From assembly GCA_038117225.1 (NCBI GenBank), contig JAYOFM010000071.1:1-20105 (forward strand): a stretch of DNA of 20,105 nt, given 5' to 3'. Of the stretch, positions 6,941 to 13,708 are shown in pieces. The stretch is from JAYOFM01 sp038117225 (GTDB taxonomy: Bacteria; Pseudomonadota; Alphaproteobacteria; Rhodospirillales; Casp-alpha2). Below the pieces are notes generated by a model. It did no database searches and had not been told where the DNA came from. It saw nothing but the letters and a program-made list of their open reading frames with translations. Positions within the stretch are counted from its first letter, which is position 1, and the number at the start of each line of letters is the position of its first letter. Made by a program: the position numbers and the translations under genes.

Positions 6941-8226
6941 TCAGCGTCGGCCAACGCCGCGCCGAATCGCTCCAGCAACTCGTCCACCGCTGCTTCGTCA
7001 TGCGCAAGCGACAGATACAGCTTGGTGCCCATGGGATTGAGGAAGACCCGGCGCCGGAACAGGGCGAGCATGAGGGCACGGGCGCGCACGCTGTCGCCTT
7101 TCTTGGTCGAGCGGTAGTCGAATACCGGGTCGGGCGAGAACACCACCTGGGCCAGCGGGCCGTCACCGATGATCTGCGCGATTTCGCCGCGATCGGCGAG
7201 TACGCGGCGCATGCCGCCCCGCAGGTGCTCGCCGAGGCTGAACAGGTGTTCGTAGGTGCCGGGCTGGCGGTAGACGCCGAGCGCCGCCTCCGCGGCGGCG
7301 CAGGAAAACGGGTTACCGCCCAGCGTCGAGGCCTGCCACACGTAGTCGTCGCCGCCAATGCGTTGCTCGGCCACCATCTCCATGATCTCGGCGCGGCCGC
7401 CGAAGGCGCCGATGGGGGCGCCGCCGCCGAGCGCCTTTCCGTAGGCCACCAGATCGGGGATGACGCCATAGTATTCCTGGGCGCCGCCGTAGGCGAGGCG
7501 GAAGCCGGTCACCACCTCGTCGAAGATCAGCAGCACGCCGGCCTCGGTGCAGGCTTCGCGCAGGCTTTCCAGGAACCCGGCCATCGGCGAGGTGCAGCGC
7601 TGCAACGGCTCGACGATGACGGCGGCCAATTCCGACTTATACTCGTTGATGATGGAACGCGCGGCTTCGACGTCGTTGTAGGGAGCGACAAGCAACTGGC
7701 GCTTCGCCGCCGGGGTGCCGGCGCTGGTTAATTCCGGTTCCGGGAAGTTGAGATTCTTTGACGGAAACAGGCTGGTGACGCCGGCTTCGTTGGCGCCGTG
7801 GTAGGCGCCCTCGAACTTGAGGATTTTTTCCCGTCCCGTGAAACCGCGCGCCAATCGCAGGCAGTACATGGTCGCTTCCGTGCCGGAGGCACAGAAGCGT
7901 ATCCGCTCGGCGGCCGGCGCGACGCGGCGGATTTCCTCGGCGACGGCTAGCGCCGGCGGATTGAGGAAGGCGTAGTTGAGGCCGAGCGGCGCCTGTTTGG
8001 TGACGGCGGCCACCACTTCCGGCCGCGCATGGCCGACCAGCACCGAGCCCCAGCCCATGGACATGTCGAGGAACTCGTTGCCGTCCGTGTCCCATAGCCG
8101 GCAGCCTTCGCCGCGCGCCATGGCCAGGACCAGATCATCGGGCAGGCCGTATTCACCGTTGGCGATGCCGCCGGGAAAGGCCGCGAGGGCGCGGCTGGTG
8201 ATGTCGGTGGGATGGGCTTCGGGCAT
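6937..8226 (-). CDS. HemL-like class III PLP aminotransferase / aminomutase
   Basis: From ATG 8226 this gives 429 residues, the usual length for glutamate-1-semialdehyde aminomutase-type enzymes. Motifs: GGIANGEYGLPDDLVLAMAR, LWDTDGNEFLDMSMGWGSVL, SGTEATMYCLRLARGFTGRE (114-133), FEGAYHG, FDEVVTGFR (235-243), then DLVAYGKALGGGAPIGAFGG with the PLP lysine K264, and ASTLGGNPFSCAAAEAAL. It moves or transfers an amino group on a small substrate in the cytoplasm. Alphaproteobacteria normally make 5-aminolevulinate by the Shemin route, so a haem role is doubtful. A role in this locus's specialised metabolism is more likely (inference). An in-frame ATG eight codons upstream (8250) is an alternative start. 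SD TTGGAG (8240-8235) lies inside an inverted repeat. The open frame continues to 8682 across the divergent LysR gene, but that is a shadow. Confidence 0.9.
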   Translation of the reverse strand: MPEAHPTDITSRALAAFPGGIANGEYGLPDDLVLAMARGEGCRLWDTDGNEFLDMSMGWGSVLVGHARPEVVAAVTKQAPLGLNYAFLNPPALAVAEEIRRVAPAAERIRFCASGTEATMYCLRLARGFTGREKILKFEGAYHGANEAGVTSLFPSKNLNFPEPELTSAGTPAAKRQLLVAPYNDVEAARSIINEYKSELAAVIVEPLQRCTSPMAGFLESLREACTEAGVLLIFDEVVTGFRLAYGGAQEYYGVIPDLVAYGKALGGGAPIGAFGGRAEIMEMVAEQRIGGDDYVWQASTLGGNPFSCAAAEAALGVYRQPGTYEHLFSLGEHLRGGMRRVLADRGEIAQIIGDGPLAQVVFSPDPVFDYRSTKKGDSVRARALMLALFRRRVFLNPMGTKLYLSLAHDEAAVDELLERFGAALADAD

Positions 8227-8235
8227 GGTGTTGTC

Positions 8236-8277
8236 TCCAAGTTGATCCATCGACAGCATGAGCAAAATCAACTTGGA
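8236..8277. promoter_or_regulatory. 11-bp perfect inverted repeat covering the aminotransferase SD
   Basis: TCCAAGTTGAT (8236-8246) and ATCAACTTGGA (8267-8277) are exact reverse complements with a 20-base spacer. Arm centres are about 31 bases apart, close to three helical turns, as expected for two LysR half-sites. In the aminotransferase mRNA the 3' arm contains TTGGA of the SD, so the stem would block ribosome loading. Either DNA or RNA function is possible. Confidence 0.6.
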
Positions 8278-8316
8278 ATCAAAATACAAAAAAATAGTAG
8301 TTTTATTAAAAAAAGT

Positions 8317-8322
8317 TATAAT
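8317..8322 (+). promoter_or_regulatory. Consensus -10 box (TATAAT) just before LysR 2
   Basis: A perfect TATAAT ends six bases before ATG 8329, inside a run of A/T (8278-8322). If used, transcription would begin at or next to the start codon, giving a leaderless mRNA. No good -35 is at 17 bases, which suits an activator-dependent promoter. The chance of TATAAT in AT-rich sequence is not small. Confidence 0.4.
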
Positions 8323-8328
8323 GAGGAA

Positions 8329-9189
8329 ATGAAACACGCGCAGTTGAAAGCCTTCGACGCGGTTGCCCGGGCGGGCGGTTTTTCCGCCGCCGCCCGCGCG
8401 CTGGACCTGACCCAGCCGGCGGTCACTATTCAGGTGCGCAGCCTGGAAGACGACTACGATACCCGTCTGGTCAATCGCAACGGCCCGCGCATCGCATTGA
8501 CCGATACCGGGCGCCAGTTGTTCGACCTGACGCGGCGTCTGTTCCGCGTCGAGGCGGAAGCCCGTGATCTGCTGGTCGAAGCCGGTGCCCTGATGTCCGG
8601 CGGTTTGGTACTCGGCGCCGATTCTCCGCATCTGGCCGCGCCCCTGGTGGCGCGATACCGCGCACAGTATCCGGGTGTCCATATCGCCATGCGTCTCGGC
8701 AACGCCAGCGATGTCTGGCAGGAATTACTGGAGCAGCGTGTCGATGTGGCCTTGGTCGCCAATCCGCCGCGCGACGGTCGCATGACGCGCCGCTTGCTGT
8801 GCCGGCGGGGCATCGCCGCGCTGCTGCCGCGTAGCCACCGGCTGGCCGGTCGCCGCCGCCTCGCCCTCAAGGATTTGGATGGCGAACCGTTGGTGCTGCG
8901 TGAACCCCGATCCAACACCCGACGTCTGGTGGACAAGGCCCTGCGCACAACTCGGGCCGACGTGGCCTCGGTCCTCGAGCTCGATAGCCGCGAAGCGGTG
9001 CTGGAATCCGTCGCCGCCGGCCTTGGCGTCGGCTTCGTGCTCGACCGAGAAGCCGGCGAGGACGCTCGCGTCGCCGCCGTGCCCATCGACGAACTGGCCG
9101 ATGTGAATGCCGAATATCTGATCGCCAGTCGGGGCGTGGCCCAGCATCGTCTGGTCGGTGCGTTGTTCAATATCGTCGAGGCGGGTTAG
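8329..9189 (+). CDS. LysR-family transcriptional regulator (2)
   Basis: This encodes 286 residues from ATG 8329. The N-terminal HTH reads MKHAQLKAFDAVARAGGFSA, then AARALDLTQPAVTIQVRSLE (1-40) and TRLVNRNGPRIALTDTGRQL. The effector domain follows, with GALMSGGLVLGADSPHLAAP, LVARYRAQYPGVHIAMRLGN, LLEQRVDVALVANPP and ESVAAGLGVGFVLDRE. It is arranged divergently from the HemL-like aminotransferase with a 102-base spacer that holds an 11-bp inverted repeat, the textbook layout for a LysR controlling its neighbour and itself. GAGG sits only two bases before the ATG, too close for a normal SD, and a TATAAT lies six bases upstream, so the transcript may be leaderless. The upstream open frame to 8212 translates the AT-rich spacer and is rejected. 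The effector ligand is unknown. Confidence 0.93.
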   Translation: MKHAQLKAFDAVARAGGFSAAARALDLTQPAVTIQVRSLEDDYDTRLVNRNGPRIALTDTGRQLFDLTRRLFRVEAEARDLLVEAGALMSGGLVLGADSPHLAAPLVARYRAQYPGVHIAMRLGNASDVWQELLEQRVDVALVANPPRDGRMTRRLLCRRGIAALLPRSHRLAGRRRLALKDLDGEPLVLREPRSNTRRLVDKALRTTRADVASVLELDSREAVLESVAAGLGVGFVLDREAGEDARVAAVPIDELADVNAEYLIASRGVAQHRLVGALFNIVEAG

Positions 9190-9223
9190 GCCCGTTACAA
9201 CACGACTCAGAAAAATCGATCGG

Positions 9224-9628
9224 TCATGATCTTTTCACTGGCTTGGCGGTCTTCGCGGGCTTGGCCCACGGCTTTTTTTTCCCGGCTGGCGCGGTCTTGC
9301 TTGGTTTGCCCTTCTTCGCTGCCGCCGCTGGTGCCGGTTTCTCAGGTGTTTTCGCTGGTTTCGTCTCCGCGGCCTCAGCTTTCTTGGCCACGGCCTCGGC
9401 CCTCTTTGCCGCCGCTTCCGCCCGTTTTGCCGCTGCCTCCGCCTTTTTCGCCGCCGCTTCCGCTCTCTTGGTCGCGGCTTCGGCCCTCTTCTCCACGTCT
9501 GGAAGTTTCTTGGTCTGCGCGGCGGCGGTCGTGGCCTCCAGGCCGCTGCCCATGCGTATCGGCAACAGGGCAATGGCGACCGCCAGCGTCAACGCTAAGG
9601 CGACGGAGGTCGGGTGTTTTGATACCAT
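9224..9628 (-). CDS. Lys/Ala-rich heptad-repeat protein with N-terminal membrane helix
   Basis: This encodes 134 residues from ATG 9628, with a very strong SD (AAGGGGGG); the frame is open to 9760 but upstream residues lack such support. Residues 8-24 (SVALALTLAVAIALLPI) form a signal peptide or anchor. Residues 47-88 are six tandem 7-residue units close to KRAEAAA/KKAEAAA, which would make a long charged helix. Residues 89-134 are Lys/Pro/Ala-rich (AKTPEKPAPAAAAKKGKPSK) and end KPVKRS, resembling histone-H1-like or TolA-like tails. A periplasmic, envelope-anchored cationic rod is the simplest reading; a nucleoid-binding H1-like protein is the alternative, but the N-terminal helix argues against it. 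Composition makes homology claims unsafe. It converges with LysR 2 (34-base gap). Confidence 0.65.
   Translation of the reverse strand: MVSKHPTSVALALTLAVAIALLPIRMGSGLEATTAAAQTKKLPDVEKRAEAATKRAEAAAKKAEAAAKRAEAAAKRAEAVAKKAEAAETKPAKTPEKPAPAAAAKKGKPSKTAPAGKKKPWAKPAKTAKPVKRS
9365..9490. repeat. Tandem 21-bp coding repeats (six heptads)
   Basis: Six imperfect 21-base units encode the (K/T)(R/K)AEAAA heptads of the Lys/Ala-rich protein. Repeats of this kind expand and contract by slippage, so copy number may vary between strains. Confidence 0.6.
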
Positions 9629-9674
9629 GGTCGTCGAACCCCCCTTGGACGGCCGATTGTCGATCGTGACGAAT

Positions 9675-9848
9675 TTACGTGGTACCGTCGACCCGTTCCA
9701 GCGCCGCGCGGAAAAATTCGTCGGTGCCCTGTTCGATGTGGTCGGCAAGAGCGAGGTCACCGAGCGTTGAACAGAATTCTCTATTTCCCCGTGATTTGTC
9801 GTCTGTTCGAACGATCGAGCGTAGCCACCACGGGTCGTTACCGGTCAT
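9675..9848 (-). CDS. Small hypothetical ORF (57 aa)
   Basis: An ATG at 9848 overlaps the end of the 112-residue gene by 11 bases in another frame and opens 57 codons to a TAA at 9675-9677. The product reads MTGNDPWWLRSIVRTDDKSR and ends in an amphipathic stretch DLALADHIEQGTDEFFRAAL that looks like a real helix. Third positions in its second half are G/C-rich, as in neighbouring genes. No SD is evident, so translation would depend on coupling to the upstream gene. It resembles no family I recognise. It could be a genuine small protein or the C-terminal remnant of a decayed gene; the overlap and composition are the only support. Confidence 0.38.
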   Translation of the reverse strand: MTGNDPWWLRSIVRTDDKSRGNREFCSTLGDLALADHIEQGTDEFFRAALERVDGTT

Positions 9849-10176
9849 TAAATCTTTCTTTCAACTCCTCCAGCATTTGCCGTTCCGCTCTCAGCTGTTC
9901 CAGTTTTTGTGTCTCCTCCTCCGCAAGGCGCGCTTTCACCTCTTCATCGGTTTCGGGCCTCTGGAAACGGACCTTCACATTCAACCAATATTCCCTATTC
10001 GATTCTCGGAAGTTGATGGTTTCAAAGGCTGTACTATCTCGATATTCCTCCGGCACCAATTCGAGGTATTTCTCGGCCCATGGGATGAGATCGACCAGTT
10101 TCTTGGGCATCCAATTCCACTCCGGCCCAAATTCTTCTTCGCAATTCATCACTACATTTTTGAGTTTCCTAACCAT
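9838..10176 (-). CDS. Hypothetical protein (112 aa), lower-GC
   Basis: This encodes 112 residues from ATG 10176, preceded by GAGGGAAGG. The N-terminal half is compact and aromatic (MVRKLKNVVMNCEEEFGPEW, then NWMPKKLVDLIPWAEKYLEL, VPEEYRDSTAFETINF). The C-terminal third is a charged coiled-coil-like helix (ETDEEVKARLAEEETQKLEQ, LRAERQMLEELKERFNDR). No signal peptide or membrane segment is present. No family is recognised. Codons end in A/T much more often than in the flanking genes, which suggests recent acquisition, perhaps from a plasmid or phage. A TATAAT about 85 bases upstream suggests its own promoter. The next small ORF overlaps its stop by 11 bases. Confidence 0.72.
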   Translation of the reverse strand: MVRKLKNVVMNCEEEFGPEWNWMPKKLVDLIPWAEKYLELVPEEYRDSTAFETINFRESNREYWLNVKVRFQRPETDEEVKARLAEEETQKLEQLRAERQMLEELKERFNDR

Positions 10177-10261
10177 GGCCTTCCCTCGACGCCTTCCTCA
10201 TGCCGCGCCATGCTCTGCGCCCCCACGGATTCAGGGAAGCTTTGAGCATATCCACGGCGCG

Positions 10262-10267
10262 ATTATA
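10262..10267 (-). promoter_or_regulatory. Candidate -10 box for the 112-aa gene
   Basis: The reverse strand reads GAGCTATAATCGCG with a perfect TATAAT at 10267-10262. Transcription from about 10255 would give a leader of about 80 bases before ATG 10176. The -35 region is GC-rich without a clear TTGACA, so confidence is moderate. Confidence 0.4.
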
Positions 10268-10397
10268 GCTCATTCCGCGCGCGGCGCGTGCGTTACGGTT
10301 AAGGGCAAACGGAAATGATCACGTTGCTCATTCGTAGGCTGGAATTGACCCGTTAGCGGATGGTGGAGCCAGAGCGCGCGTTCCATGAGGCCATGGC

Positions 10398-11720
10398 CTA
10401 CGTCCGCTCCAGCACCGCGCAGTAAAACCCGTCGGTGCCGGTCGATGCCGGACTGAGGCGCAGTGATGGGCCGGTCGGCGGCGGCGGACCGCCGACGGTT
10501 TCCGCCCACACCTTGTCGATGGGCAGCGGCGCGAATTCGGCATGGTTTTCCAGAAACCACATCAGTTGCTGTTCGTTTTCTTCCTGCAGCAACGAACAGG
10601 TGGCATAGATCAGTCGGCCGCCAGGGGCGACCAGGCCAGACGCCTGATCGAGGATACGGCGTTGGGTTTCGCGGATGTCGTCCAGGTCTCGCGGTTCGAA
10701 GCGCCAGCGCGCGTCCGGGTCGCGCCGCCAGGCGCCGGTGCCGGTACACGGCGCGTCGACCAGCACCCGGTCGCACGACCCGCCGGCTTGTTGAACCCAT
10801 GGATCGTCCTTGGCGGCGATGGCACGCCGTTTGATGCGCAGCGCGCCGGCCCGTTTCAGTCTGGGAGTCATGCGATCGAGGCGGTATTCGGACACGTCGA
10901 GGGCGTGCAGGGTGCCGCGCGGGCCGCCGGCGCCGCTGCTCATGGTCGCCGCCATGGCCAGTGCCTTGCCGCCGGCGCCGGCGCAGAAATCGGCGACGGT
11001 CATGCCCGGCGCGGCGCCGCTCAGCAGGGCGATCAACTGCGAGCCTTCATCCTGCACTTCGACCCAGCCTTCCTTGAACGCTGTGGTGCCGCCGAGCCGC
11101 GATCGACCGGTCAGCCGCAGGCCGATCGGCGACAACGGGGTCGGCTCCGCCTCGACGAACTCCCGCGCCAGTGAGTCGTGCGCCTGCTCCCAGGTCGCCT
11201 TCAGGGTGTTGACGCGTAGATCCACCGGGGCGCGCTGGTTCATGGCCGACATCTCGACACCCAGCCGATCACCCCACAGCGCCTTGAACGAGCGGTCGAG
11301 CCAGCCGGGATATTCCATGACCACGTGATCGGGCATGTCCCGATGGCGCAGGGGGCGACCGTAGAGGGCGTCGGCGACCGTCCGTTCGGTCTCGTCGAGC
11401 GGCGCCGGCCGGTGGGCCGCGCCATCGAACAAAGCCGCCATCTCGATCGGTGAGGTGCGGTCGCTGAGTGCCAGATCGGCAATGGCGCGATAGCGCGGCG
11501 TTGGCGTGATATCGAGTCCGGTACGCGCCAGCCACCAATCGAGCCGGGCGCGTCGCCGCAGCACCGCATACAGTCGTTCGGTGATGGCCCTCCGGTCGCC
11601 GGATCCGGCATAGCGGCGCTTGCGGAAGAAGCCGTCAAGGATGTGGTCGGGCGGTTCCGCCTCTCGGTCGACCGCTTCTAGCAGTTCGATGGCGGCGGCG
11701 ATGCGGGCGCCAGGCGTCAC
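10398..11720 (-). CDS. rsmB: RsmB-type (NOL1/NOP2/Sun) rRNA cytosine-C5 methyltransferase
   Basis: This encodes 440 residues, the normal size for RsmB. Residues 1-150 form the NusB-like RNA-binding region (PPDHILDGFFRKRRYAGSGD, RRAITERLYAVLRRRARLDW). SAM motif I is VADFCAGAGGKALAMAA (242-258). Motif IV VDAPCTGTGAWRRDPDARWR holds C325. Motif VI IYATCSLLQEENEQQ holds C375. These are the two cysteines of m5C methyltransferases, one nucleophile and one for product release. It methylates 16S rRNA at C967 in E. coli. The start is GTG 11720, five bases after the NTF2-like gene's stop, so it is the third gene of the guaB operon. The exact nucleotide target is inferred from synteny and family, so RsmF-like use is not excluded. 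Confidence 0.88.
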   Translation of the reverse strand: MTPGARIAAAIELLEAVDREAEPPDHILDGFFRKRRYAGSGDRRAITERLYAVLRRRARLDWWLARTGLDITPTPRYRAIADLALSDRTSPIEMAALFDGAAHRPAPLDETERTVADALYGRPLRHRDMPDHVVMEYPGWLDRSFKALWGDRLGVEMSAMNQRAPVDLRVNTLKATWEQAHDSLAREFVEAEPTPLSPIGLRLTGRSRLGGTTAFKEGWVEVQDEGSQLIALLSGAAPGMTVADFCAGAGGKALAMAATMSSGAGGPRGTLHALDVSEYRLDRMTPRLKRAGALRIKRRAIAAKDDPWVQQAGGSCDRVLVDAPCTGTGAWRRDPDARWRFEPRDLDDIRETQRRILDQASGLVAPGGRLIYATCSLLQEENEQQLMWFLENHAEFAPLPIDKVWAETVGGPPPPTGPSLRLSPASTGTDGFYCAVLERT

Positions 11721-11724
11721 CCGA

Positions 11725-12114
11725 TCAGTCTCGCGGCAGGTGGCTGAAGGTCTTGGCGACGATCTTCCAGCTGCCGTCGATCTTCAGCAGCGACAGATAA
11801 TCGGTGAAGCGCAGCCCCTTGTAGAGGTCGGCCACCTTGACCGCCGCGGCCGTGCCAACGATGTCGATGGCCAGGATGTCCATCTCGAAGGCCTCGCCAT
11901 CATCCGCCGGCGCGCTGACGCGGCCGATGAAGGTGATGAACTTGTCGATGGAATTGTCGATCAGGGCGCCTTCATCGTGCCCGGCGATGCGGGCATTGGG
12001 ATGAAAGGCGCGGTTCAGGCGCGCGGTGTCGGAATGGTACATGCCGAGGAAGTAATCCTCGATGACCGCCTCGATGGCGGCGCGTTCCGCGTCATCCGTC
12101 GCGCCGTCGCCCAT
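11725..12114 (-). CDS. NTF2/SnoaL-like (putative lumazine-binding type) protein
   Basis: This encodes 129 residues from ATG 12114, four bases after the guaB stop. The longer open frame overlapping guaB is rejected. The sequence follows the NTF2-like cone fold: an N-terminal helix AAIEAVIEDYFLGMYHSDTA, then RLNRAFHPNARIAGH, a helix SIDKFITFIGRV, and strands DILAIDIVGTAAAVKVADLY, FTDYLSLLKIDGSWKIVAKTFSH. The W-K-I-V end strand is characteristic of the putative lumazine-binding subfamily. Members act as small-ligand pockets or isomerase-like enzymes; none of the pocket residues fixes a reaction here. Its place between guaB and rsmB suggests co-transcription only. Family call good, function unknown. 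Confidence 0.8.
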   Translation of the reverse strand: MGDGATDDAERAAIEAVIEDYFLGMYHSDTARLNRAFHPNARIAGHDEGALIDNSIDKFITFIGRVSAPADDGEAFEMDILAIDIVGTAAAVKVADLYKGLRFTDYLSLLKIDGSWKIVAKTFSHLPRD

Positions 12115-12118
12115 GGCG

Positions 12119-13597
12119 TCAGTTGTCGCCGCGATAGTTGGGGGCCTCGCGGGAAATAGTGATGTCGTGGACATGGCTTTCACGCAAACCGGCGCCGGTG
12201 ATGCGGCGGAACTGGGCGTTCTTGCGCAGTGCCGCGATGTCGGCATTGCCGGTATAGCCGAGCCCCGAACGGATGCCGCCAACTAGCTGATGGATGACCG
12301 GACCGATCATGCCCTTGTAGGGCACCCGGCCCTCGACCCCCTCGGGCACCAGCTTCAGATTGTCGCTGACTTCTTCCTGGAAATAGCGATCGGCGGAACC
12401 ACGCGCCATGGCGCCCAGCGAGCCCATGCCGCGATAGGATTTGTAAGACCGGCCCTGGTAGAGAAACACCTCGCCGGGGCTTTCATCGGTACCGGCGAAC
12501 AGGGAACCGATCATCACCACCTCGGCGCCCGCGGCCAGTGCCTTGACGATATCACCGGAAAATTTGATGCCGCCGTCGGCGATCAGCGGGATATCGGCCT
12601 TGTGGCAGGCCTCGGCGGCTTCCAGCACGGCGGAAAACTGCGGCATGCCGACGCCGGCGACCATGCGGGTAGTGCAGATGGTGCCCGGGCCGATGCCGAC
12701 CTTGACGCAATCGGCGCCGGCATCGATCAGCGCCTTGGCGCCTTCCGGCGTGGCCACGTTGCCGGCGACCACTTGTGCGTAATTGGAGCGGGTCTTGATG
12801 TCCTCGACGGTTTTCAGCACGCCTTGCGAATGGCCATGCGCGGTATCGACGACGATGACATCGCAGCCGGCATCGAGCAGCATCTCCGTGCGTTCCAGGC
12901 CGGCATCGCCGACCCCAGTGGCGGCGGCGACGCGCAGGCGGCCGTGTTCGTCCTTGCAGGCGCCGGGGAACTGGCGCTCCTTCTCCATGTCCTTGACGGT
13001 GATCAGCCCGACGCAGCGATAATCATTGTCGACCACCAGCAATCGCTCGATGCGGTGTTGGTGCAGCAGACGTTTGCATTCGTCCTGGCTGACCCCTTCC
13101 TTGACCGTGATCAGCGGCGTCGCGGGATCGTTGCCCGTCATCAGTTCCCGGACCGGCTGGCGCATGTCGGACGCGAAGCGGATGTCCCGGTTGGTCAGAA
13201 TACCGACCAGTTTGCCGCTGCCCGGTTCGACCACCGGCATGCCGGAAAAGCCGGTTTCTTCCTTGATGCGCAGGGCATCGGCCAGGGTGGCGTCGGGGGT
13301 GATGGTCAACGGATCGGCGACCATGCCGGATTCGTACTTCTTGACCCGGCGCACCTCGGTGGCCTGTTCCTCCGGCGTTAAGTTTTTGTGGACCACGCCG
13401 ATACCGCCAGCCTGCGCCATGGCGATGGCGAGGCGGCTTTCGGTGACCGTGTCCATGGCGGCGGACAGCAACGGAATGCCAAGCCGGATGTTGCGGGTCA
13501 ATCGTGTCGAGGTGTCGGTATGGGCGGGCAGCACCGAGGAGGCGCCCGGCACAAGCAGGACGTCGTCGAAGGTCAGTGCTTCAATGATTTCCTTCAT
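12119..13597 (-). CDS. guaB: Inosine-5'-monophosphate dehydrogenase
   Basis: This encodes 492 residues from ATG 13597 with SD AGGAGA; the open frame reaches 13642, but the family begins at MKEIIEALTFDDVLLVPGAS. It oxidises IMP to XMP with NAD+, the committed step of guanine nucleotide synthesis, as a cytoplasmic tetramer/octamer. Visible are RNIRLGIPLLSAAMDTVTES, the Bateman pair of CBS domains (about 92-205), DTAHGHSQGV, the catalytic loop GIGPGTICTTRMVAGVG with C308, GGIKFSGDIVKALAAGAE, and the flap region YRGMGSLGAM. The C-terminal end ISREAPNYRGDN is normal. It heads an operon with the NTF2-like gene and rsmB, from a recognisable sigma70-like promoter. All key residues are present. Confidence 0.97.
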   Translation of the reverse strand: MKEIIEALTFDDVLLVPGASSVLPAHTDTSTRLTRNIRLGIPLLSAAMDTVTESRLAIAMAQAGGIGVVHKNLTPEEQATEVRRVKKYESGMVADPLTITPDATLADALRIKEETGFSGMPVVEPGSGKLVGILTNRDIRFASDMRQPVRELMTGNDPATPLITVKEGVSQDECKRLLHQHRIERLLVVDNDYRCVGLITVKDMEKERQFPGACKDEHGRLRVAAATGVGDAGLERTEMLLDAGCDVIVVDTAHGHSQGVLKTVEDIKTRSNYAQVVAGNVATPEGAKALIDAGADCVKVGIGPGTICTTRMVAGVGMPQFSAVLEAAEACHKADIPLIADGGIKFSGDIVKALAAGAEVVMIGSLFAGTDESPGEVFLYQGRSYKSYRGMGSLGAMARGSADRYFQEEVSDNLKLVPEGVEGRVPYKGMIGPVIHQLVGGIRSGLGYTGNADIAALRKNAQFRRITGAGLRESHVHDITISREAPNYRGDN

Positions 13598-13633
13598 GCC
13601 GTCTCCTGCCTGAGCTGTCGGAGTTGGCACGCG

Positions 13634-13661
13634 ATCATACACACAAAGCTTGCGAAGCCAA
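13634..13661 (-). promoter_or_regulatory. Sigma70-like promoter of guaB operon
   Basis: On the reverse strand TTGGCT (13661-13656) and TATGAT (13639-13634) are separated by 16 bases. This predicts a start near 13627 and a leader of about 30 bases ending in the AGGAGA of guaB. Fit to consensus is good for an alphaproteobacterium. Confidence 0.55.
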
Positions 13662-13708
13662 GTGGCATGATTGGTCGCTCCCTCAAGCGCCGGGCGCGGC
13701 GGCGCCAG

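Noticed and set aside
8227..8682. N-terminal extension of the aminotransferase
   Set aside because: It would cross the divergent LysR gene and its AT-rich promoter; family start and SD fit 8226 (or 8250).
9365..9490. Short regular repeats resembling a CRISPR array
   Set aside because: Units are contiguous 21-base coding repeats without spacers.
9243..9770. Forward ORF opposite the Lys/Ala-rich protein
   Set aside because: Ala/Phe-rich mirror of the heptad repeats with no own start signal; its C-terminal end lies opposite the 57-codon ORF.
12290..13381. 363-codon forward ORF
   Set aside because: Antisense shadow of guaB, rich in His/Asp/Gly from mirrored codons.
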